Below, in pieces: positions 59,355-64,000 of a stretch of DNA of 64,000 nt (positions are counted from its first letter, which is position 1; every line of letters starts with the position of its first letter). The stretch comes from JALYUM01 sp036688685 (GTDB lineage Bacteria > Pseudomonadota > Gammaproteobacteria > Burkholderiales > Burkholderiaceae_D). The position numbers and the translations under genes were made by a program. The notes under the pieces are model-generated. The model made no database searches, was not told where the DNA came from, and saw only the letters and a program-made list of their open reading frames with translations. Where the stretch lies: positions 124,001 through 188,000 of the forward strand of contig NZ_JAQQPS010000010.1 of NCBI RefSeq assembly GCF_036688685.1, given 5' to 3'.

Positions 59355-61556
59355 TCAGAAGTTGACCGTGCCGGAGACCACCAAGGTGCGCGGCGCGCCC
59401 ACCACCAGGTAGCCTGCGCCAGGGTAGCCACCGGACGAGGCCCAGTAGCTCTTGTCGGTCACGTTGTCCACGCGCGCTCGCCAGGTCACGTCATGCTCGG
59501 CGAACTTCATGGCGTAGCTCACGCCCAGATCGAGGCGGGTCCACGAGGGCAACTTCTGCGTGTTGGCGCCGTCGGCAAACTGCGTGGCGGTGTACAGCAC
59601 GCGGGCATTCAGATTCAGGCCCGGCAGATTCGGCACATCCCACTCGCCGCCCAGGTTCAGCTGGGTTTTCGGTACGCCGATGGCATCCTTGCCCTGGTTC
59701 ACCGCGCCGGCCGTGGTCACTTGCTCTGCGTCGAGCAGGGTCAGGCCGCCCAACAAGCGCAGGCCCTGTACCGGGATGCCGAACACCGATAACTCCAGCC
59801 CGCGGTTGCGCTGCTCGCCATACACGTCGAAACGGGGACCGACGATATAGGCGGCCGGTTGCGCAGTGGTGAACAGCGCAGCGCTGATGCCGAATTTGCC
59901 GCTGTCATACTTGATGCCGATTTCTTTCTGTTCCGACTTGTACGGCGCAAACGCGTCGCCGACGTTGTCGATCGGTGCGCTGGTGCCATCGGCGCGGATG
60001 TAGGTGCCGGATGCGACCGGTCCAGTCTGCAACGCTTCGATGTAGTTGGCGTACAGCGACACGCCTTTCATGGGCTTGAAGACAATCCCCGCCACCGGCA
60101 TGTTGGCGGTCTGGTCGTAATGCGATTCGCGCACGCCCGTGTTGTAGTTAAAGCCGTCCGAGCGAATGCGCTGGTGGCGCAGCCCCACCGTCAGCAGTAC
60201 CTTGTCGTCCAGCATGGCCAGCGTGTCGGCCACGGCGTAGCTGGTCAGATCGGCGCTGGCGGTGACGTGCGGGCTGCTCATGCTGCCGGCAGGGAAATAG
60301 CTGGTGTCCGGGGAAGGGCGATCGACCGGGCGATAGATATTCGTGGCCACGCCGGCAAAATTGCTGATCGCATAGGCATTGCGGAACTCGGACGAGTAGG
60401 CCGATGCGGTGCCGCTCAAGGTGTGGCCGATGGTTCCCGTGCGGAAGGTGCCGCGCATGCCCACTTCGCCGGTGCTCACCTTATCTTTGCGCACATTGTC
60501 AAAGCGGTAGATGCTGGCGTCACCCGCGCCATTGCTGACCGTCGGTGAACCGAGTGCATTGAATTCGTCGCCGCTGCGCGCACCCAGTGCCGCCCATGCC
60601 ACCACGTTTTTGGCCAGGTTGACTTCCCCGCGCAGCGTGCCGAAGGTGTCGCGCTCGGTCGAGTATGCCCATGGCTGGGAGAAATTGCTGCTGGCATCCG
60701 GCGCGGCAATCATCGGCACACCGAAGCCCAGCGTCACGCTGGGACGCGGGTTGCTCAGTTTGTGGTCCTGGTAGCCAACGTCGGCCGACAGGCGATAGCC
60801 GTCGCCGCGGTAATCCATGCCCACCGCCAGCACCGAGAGTTGGCGCGATTCGCGGTCGATGGCGGTGTCGCCATCGCGCCGCACGGCATTCACGCGCACG
60901 CCGAAACGATCGCCTTCGCCGAAGCGGCGCGAAATATCCGTCGCGACATACGCCTGGCCGCCCGATTCGACGCCGACAGTCACTTGCGTGAGCGGCGTGT
61001 TGGCCGCGCGCTTTGGCAGCAGGTTGATGGCGCCGCCGTTGCCGCCGCCGCCAGGCGCCGCGGCACCGTTGATGAAACTGTTCGCGCCACGAAACACTTC
61101 GACGCGCTCGAGCAGTTCGGACGCGACAAACTGGCGCGGCAGCAAGCCATACAGGCCGTTGTAGGCCAGATCATCCGAGTTCAGCGGAAAACCGCGGATT
61201 ACGTACAGTTCCTGGTAATTGCCGAAACCGCGCGCCACGCGTACCGACGGATCGTTCTGGACGACGTCGGCAACGCTCCTGGCCTGCTGGTCCGCGATGA
61301 TGGCCTGGGTGTAGTTGGTGCTGTTGAACGGCGTGTCCATGATGTCGACATTGCCCAGCAAGCCGAGGCGCCCGCCGCGCGCCACCTGGCCACCGGCGTA
61401 GGCCGCCGGCAAGCCTTGCGCCGAGGCGTCGGCCGAGGCGCGCACGACCACCGTTGGCATGGCCTCGGTGTCGGCGGATTGCGCGAAGGCGCTGCCAGCC
61501 ATCATCAGGAGAGCGGCGAGGGCGAGGGGAGTGCGGCGAAAATGGACAGGCTTCAT
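59355..61556 (-). CDS. TonB-dependent siderophore receptor
   Basis: A 733-aa outer-membrane receptor for ferric siderophores. The signal peptide ends MAGSAFAQ. The plug (about residues 30-190) has TVVVRASAD, VADVVQNDPSVRVARGFGNY, YVIRGFPLNSDDLAYNGLYG and LLERVEVFRGANSFINGAA; the barrel ends in Phe (LVVSGTVNF). Two Fur-box-like sites lie between it and the divergent PepSY gene, so it should be induced by iron starvation. No siderophore biosynthesis genes are nearby, so it probably takes up foreign siderophores. Confidence 0.93.
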   Translation of the reverse strand: MKPVHFRRTPLALAALLMMAGSAFAQSADTEAMPTVVVRASADASAQGLPAAYAGGQVARGGRLGLLGNVDIMDTPFNSTNYTQAIIADQQARSVADVVQNDPSVRVARGFGNYQELYVIRGFPLNSDDLAYNGLYGLLPRQFVASELLERVEVFRGANSFINGAAAPGGGGNGGAINLLPKRAANTPLTQVTVGVESGGQAYVATDISRRFGEGDRFGVRVNAVRRDGDTAIDRESRQLSVLAVGMDYRGDGYRLSADVGYQDHKLSNPRPSVTLGFGVPMIAAPDASSNFSQPWAYSTERDTFGTLRGEVNLAKNVVAWAALGARSGDEFNALGSPTVSNGAGDASIYRFDNVRKDKVSTGEVGMRGTFRTGTIGHTLSGTASAYSSEFRNAYAISNFAGVATNIYRPVDRPSPDTSYFPAGSMSSPHVTASADLTSYAVADTLAMLDDKVLLTVGLRHQRIRSDGFNYNTGVRESHYDQTANMPVAGIVFKPMKGVSLYANYIEALQTGPVASGTYIRADGTSAPIDNVGDAFAPYKSEQKEIGIKYDSGKFGISAALFTTAQPAAYIVGPRFDVYGEQRNRGLELSVFGIPVQGLRLLGGLTLLDAEQVTTAGAVNQGKDAIGVPKTQLNLGGEWDVPNLPGLNLNARVLYTATQFADGANTQKLPSWTRLDLGVSYAMKFAEHDVTWRARVDNVTDKSYWASSGGYPGAGYLVVGAPRTLVVSGTVNF

Positions 61557-61577
61557 TGTGTGTGCACGTTATTTTTG

Positions 61578-61596
61578 AATGAGAATGGTTCGCATT
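61578..61596. promoter_or_regulatory. Fur box 1
   Basis: AATGAGAATGGTTCGCATT: arms AATGAGAA and TTCGCATT differ from a perfect inverted repeat at one position, matching the beta-proteobacterial Fur site. It lies 22 nt upstream of the receptor ATG. Confidence 0.75.
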
Positions 61597-61621
61597 ATAT
61601 TCGTAATAGCTTGCCGCCGTA

Positions 61622-61640
61622 AATGAGAACCATTATTATC
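61622..61640. promoter_or_regulatory. Fur box 2
   Basis: AATGAGAACCATTATTATC resembles the Fur consensus with a weaker right arm. It lies 30 nt upstream of the PepSY gene and 26 nt from box 1, so both divergent promoters can be covered. Confidence 0.65.
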
Positions 61641-61669
61641 TGGGTCTTCACCTATCGTCCGATGCCGTC

Positions 61670-62803
61670 ATGACACCCAACACGCTGCGCCGCTGGTCCT
61701 GGATCCACAAGTGGAGCAGTTTGATTTGCACCGTTTTCATGCTGCTGCTGTGCATCACCGGCCTGCCACTGATCTACCACCACGAAATCGTGCACGCGCT
61801 GGGCAATGACGTAGCCGCCCCCGTGATGCCGGATGACACCCCCCGTGCCGATATCGACAAGGTGATTGCCAGCGGCATGGCCGCGTATCCCGGCAAGATG
61901 ATGATGTACCTGTCGCAGGACAAGGACGAGCCGGGCATGTGGGCCCTGACGCTGGGCGATTCGCCGACTGACGAAAACTACAAGCCGCTGCTGGTCGATG
62001 CCCGCACCGCCCAGCTGCTGCCGGAGCCGCCGGTCGAGGGTGGTCCCTTCATGTCCCTGATGTTCCACCTGCACGTCGACCTGTACGCCGGCCTGTGGGG
62101 CAAGCTGTTCCTCGGCTTGATGGGCTTGCTGCTGATCGTCGCCCTGGTCTCCGGCGTGGTGCTGTACGCGCCCTTCATGCGCAAGCTGCAATTCGGCACG
62201 GTCCGTCACGAACGCAGCCGCCGCGTGCGCTGGCTCGACCTGCACAATGTGCTGGGCATCGTCACGCTGGTGTGGGCGCTGGTGGTCGGCAGCACCGGCA
62301 TGATCAATACCTGGGCCGACCTGCTGCTGAAGGTTTGGCAAAACACGGAACTGGCCGAGATGACGAAGCCGTACGCCGGCCTGCCGCCAGTCACCAAACT
62401 GGCGTCGATGCAGCAGGCCATCACCACCGCGCAGAACACGGCGCCCGGCATGGAAGTCGGCTTCGTCGCCTTCCCCGGCACGCCGTTCGCCACGCCGCAC
62501 CATTACGGCGTCTTCATGCATGGCGATTCGCCGCTGACCTCGCGCCTGCCCAAGCCGATTCTGATCGATGCCCAGACCGGCGTGGTGTCGGCCAGCGGCG
62601 ACCTGCCGTGGTACCTGGCTGCGCTGCTGGTGTCGCAGCCGCTGCACTTCGGCGACTACGGCGGGCAAGCCCTGAAACTGTTGTGGGCCTTGCTCGACCT
62701 CGCCACCATCGTGGTGCTGATCACGGGTTTATATTTGTGGCTGAAACGTGGCAGGGCAGCCGCTGCGAAGCCGGCCGAACAGCGCGCGCGCGAGGCGGCA
62801 TGA
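61670..62803 (+). CDS. PepSY-domain membrane protein (siderophore reductase-like)
   Basis: A 377-aa inner-membrane protein of the PepSY_TM family (PiuB/FpvG-like), thought to reduce ferric siderophores in the periplasm. It has four membrane helices (residues 15-37, about 145-167, 195-215, 340-360) with His residues at helix ends (WIHKWSSLIC, FHLHVDLYAGLWGK, LDLHNVLGIV) suited to bind haem. Two Fur boxes lie upstream and the siderophore receptor is divergent. The stop overlaps the start of a 56-aa gene. Confidence 0.9.
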   Translation: MTPNTLRRWSWIHKWSSLICTVFMLLLCITGLPLIYHHEIVHALGNDVAAPVMPDDTPRADIDKVIASGMAAYPGKMMMYLSQDKDEPGMWALTLGDSPTDENYKPLLVDARTAQLLPEPPVEGGPFMSLMFHLHVDLYAGLWGKLFLGLMGLLLIVALVSGVVLYAPFMRKLQFGTVRHERSRRVRWLDLHNVLGIVTLVWALVVGSTGMINTWADLLLKVWQNTELAEMTKPYAGLPPVTKLASMQQAITTAQNTAPGMEVGFVAFPGTPFATPHHYGVFMHGDSPLTSRLPKPILIDAQTGVVSASGDLPWYLAALLVSQPLHFGDYGGQALKLLWALLDLATIVVLITGLYLWLKRGRAAAAKPAEQRAREAA

Positions 62804-62970
62804 TGCAGCCCTTCGGCCCCATCTGGACCGCGCCGGTCGTGCTCGGCATGCTGACCATCGTCGGCCTCGTCAGCGCGCTGGTCGGCGACGGCGTCTGGGA
62901 TGCGCTGTCCGCGCTGACGCTCGGTGCCGTGGTGGCGGTGGGCGGGTATTACAGCCTGCGCCGGCCGTAA
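62800..62970 (+). CDS. 56-aa two-helix membrane protein in the PepSY operon
   Basis: A short frame that starts ATGATG, overlapping the PepSY stop. The protein is MMQPFGPIWTAPVVLGML and continues with VGLVSALVGDGVWDALSALT and VAVGGYYSLRRP: two hydrophobic helices around a short acidic loop. Small proteins of this kind often follow PepSY genes in siderophore operons. The function is unknown; an accessory role in siderophore reduction is an inference from position. Confidence 0.72.
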   Translation: MMQPFGPIWTAPVVLGMLTIVGLVSALVGDGVWDALSALTLGAVVAVGGYYSLRRP

Positions 62971-63040
62971 GCCAGTCCTAAGCCTCGGCCGCCGCGAATC
63001 CCTTATAACTGGTTATTACAACTATTTAAGGGGAGTCGCC

Positions 63041-63718
63041 ATGCGCAATATCAGTAGCAGGCTGTTTCGGGAAAACAAAGGGTTTATTTTGTTCCTGTGT
63101 TTGTTCGGCGTGTTCCGCACCGCCGTGGCAGACTGGAATCCGATCCCCTCGTCGTCGATGCACCCGAACTTGTTGGAAGGCGACGTGGTATTCGTCAATC
63201 GCCTCGCGTTCGACCTGAAACTGCCGCTGACCGATATCGTCGTCTCGCACCTGGGCGACCCGGTGCGCGGCGACGTCGTCACGTTTGCCTCGCCTAAGGA
63301 CGGCACCCGCCTCATCAAACGCATCGTGGCAGTACCGGGCGACGTTGTGGAAATGCGCAACGAGCAGCTGGTCATCAACGGCAAGGCGGCGCAATACCAG
63401 GTCCTCGACCAGGCCACCGAGAAACTTCCCGGCGGCGTGGCCGAGGCTTATCGCCTGCATGAAACCGTCGACGGGCGCGGCCACCGCATCCAGGTGATGC
63501 CGCAGCTGCAGGCACGAAGCAACTTCGCGCCAATCACCATTCCGGCCGACCAGTTCATGATGCTGGGGGATAACCGCGACAACAGCGCCGACTCGCGCTA
63601 CATCGGCCTGGTGCCGCGCCACTTGCTGGTCGGGCGCGCGGTGCGGGTGCTGGTATCGGCCGACTACCAGGGCAACTGGGCACCGCGCACGGAGCGCTTC
63701 GGAATGCGCCTGGAGTAA
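63041..63718 (+). CDS. lepB: Signal peptidase I
   Basis: A 225-aa S26 serine protease that cuts signal peptides from exported proteins. One N-terminal membrane helix (residues 14-30) is followed by SSSMHPNLLEGDVV (catalytic S39), RLIKRIVAVPGD (catalytic K93) and GDNRDNSADSRYIG. The ATG at 63041 follows AAGGGGAG. It is shorter than E. coli LepB, with one rather than two membrane helices, and is not beside lepA, era or rnc, so it may be a second signal peptidase. Confidence 0.9.
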   Translation: MRNISSRLFRENKGFILFLCLFGVFRTAVADWNPIPSSSMHPNLLEGDVVFVNRLAFDLKLPLTDIVVSHLGDPVRGDVVTFASPKDGTRLIKRIVAVPGDVVEMRNEQLVINGKAAQYQVLDQATEKLPGGVAEAYRLHETVDGRGHRIQVMPQLQARSNFAPITIPADQFMMLGDNRDNSADSRYIGLVPRHLLVGRAVRVLVSADYQGNWAPRTERFGMRLE

Positions 63719-64000
63719 TTATTTAGGGCGGTACAGCGCGCACAGCTTGTTGCCGTCCGGGTCGCGCACGTAGGCCAGCCAGAGGGCGCCGAAAGGCGAT
63801 TCGCGCGGACCTGGCGGCGCCTCGATCGATTGGCCGCCCAGTGCGACAGCCGTGTCGTGGAACTGTTGTACTTGTTCCGGCGAAGCGCATTTGAAACCGA
63901 TGGTCGCGCCATTCGCGACGGTCGCCGCTTCGCCGTCGATCGGTTCGCTGATCGCGAAGCTGTTGCCGTCGTGCCGGTAAAACAGGCGGGTGTGGCCGGA
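63719..64000 (-). CDS. VOC-family (glyoxalase-like) protein, 5' part outside window
   Basis: The last 93 codons of a minus-strand gene that starts beyond the right edge. The visible part has HTRLFYRHDGNSFAISEP, FKCASPEQVQQFHDTAVALGG, and ends ALWLAYVRDPDGNKLCALYR, the usual DPDGN turn of the vicinal-oxygen-chelate fold. Members include glyoxalase I-like and resistance proteins; the function here is not known. The stop abuts the convergent signal peptidase stop. Confidence 0.87.
   Translation of the reverse strand, partial: SGHTRLFYRHDGNSFAISEPIDGEAATVANGATIGFKCASPEQVQQFHDTAVALGGQSIEAPPGPRESPFGALWLAYVRDPDGNKLCALYRPK

Overview
The window is about 64 kb of a GC-rich betaproteobacterial chromosome. 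The gene order map/rpsB-tsf-pyrH-frr-uppS-cdsA-dxr-rseP-bamA-skp-lpxD-fabZ-lpxA-lpxB-rnhB, with glnD beside map and ppsR/ppsA divergent, together with the protein sequences, points to Burkholderiales, most likely Oxalobacteraceae (Massilia, Janthinobacterium or Duganella type). This placement is inferred from gene order and protein style, not from a database search. Both ends are cut: the left end carries the 3' end of ligA and the right end carries the 3' part of a VOC-family gene on the minus strand.

Layout. 1-2.4 kb: ligA (partial), galU, def and a small exported protein in one tight plus-strand run that ends at a perfect palindromic terminator. 2.4-7.1 kb (minus): an Ala/Lys-rich exported protein, then an overlapping set of M28 peptidase, DUF885 metallopeptidase and TSUP permease. 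7.3-9.8 kb: a soluble hybrid histidine kinase convergent with a class I aminotransferase. 9.96-18.6 kb (minus, visibly less GC-rich): a type VI secretion (T6SS) export island reading vgrG, a phospholipase D effector (Tle5/PldB type), a Sel1-repeat lipoprotein immunity gene, an internally deleted effector remnant, a second immunity gene and a PAAR-type tip protein. An unrecognised 262-aa gene diverges from vgrG. 19.8-22.6 kb: a POT transporter, a DUF1428 protein and an rRNA pseudouridine synthase. 22.6-26.1 kb: glnD and map. 26.3-41.8 kb: the conserved translation, isoprenoid, phospholipid, outer-membrane assembly and lipid A cluster, ending in rnhB and a TrmH-family methyltransferase. 42-43.2 kb: a REC-EAL protein that lacks the catalytic general base. 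43.2-49.8 kb: a beta-glucoside locus (TonB-dependent receptor, GH1 glucosidase, MFS permease) with a divergent LacI-type regulator and matching operators. 49.8-53.1 kb: a MocR regulator, a decayed FAD/NAD(P)-binding gene and a Bcr/CflA efflux pump. 53.2-58.2 kb: ppsR, ppsA, nfeD and an SPFH protein. 58.2-64 kb: two small membrane proteins, a Fur-box-flanked siderophore receptor divergent from a PepSY protein and a 56-aa membrane protein, a signal peptidase I and the partial VOC gene.

The most interesting parts are (i) the T6SS array, where a second effector has shrunk to a frameshifted stub of about 80 codons but its immunity gene is intact and about 94% identical to its neighbour, with differences clustered in one segment; (ii) the EAL protein whose general-base Glu is Val; and (iii) the set of GAAANCGNTTTC-like operators at the glucoside locus, one inside and one just downstream of a near-consensus promoter. 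No rRNA, tRNA, CRISPR array, insertion sequence or origin was seen.
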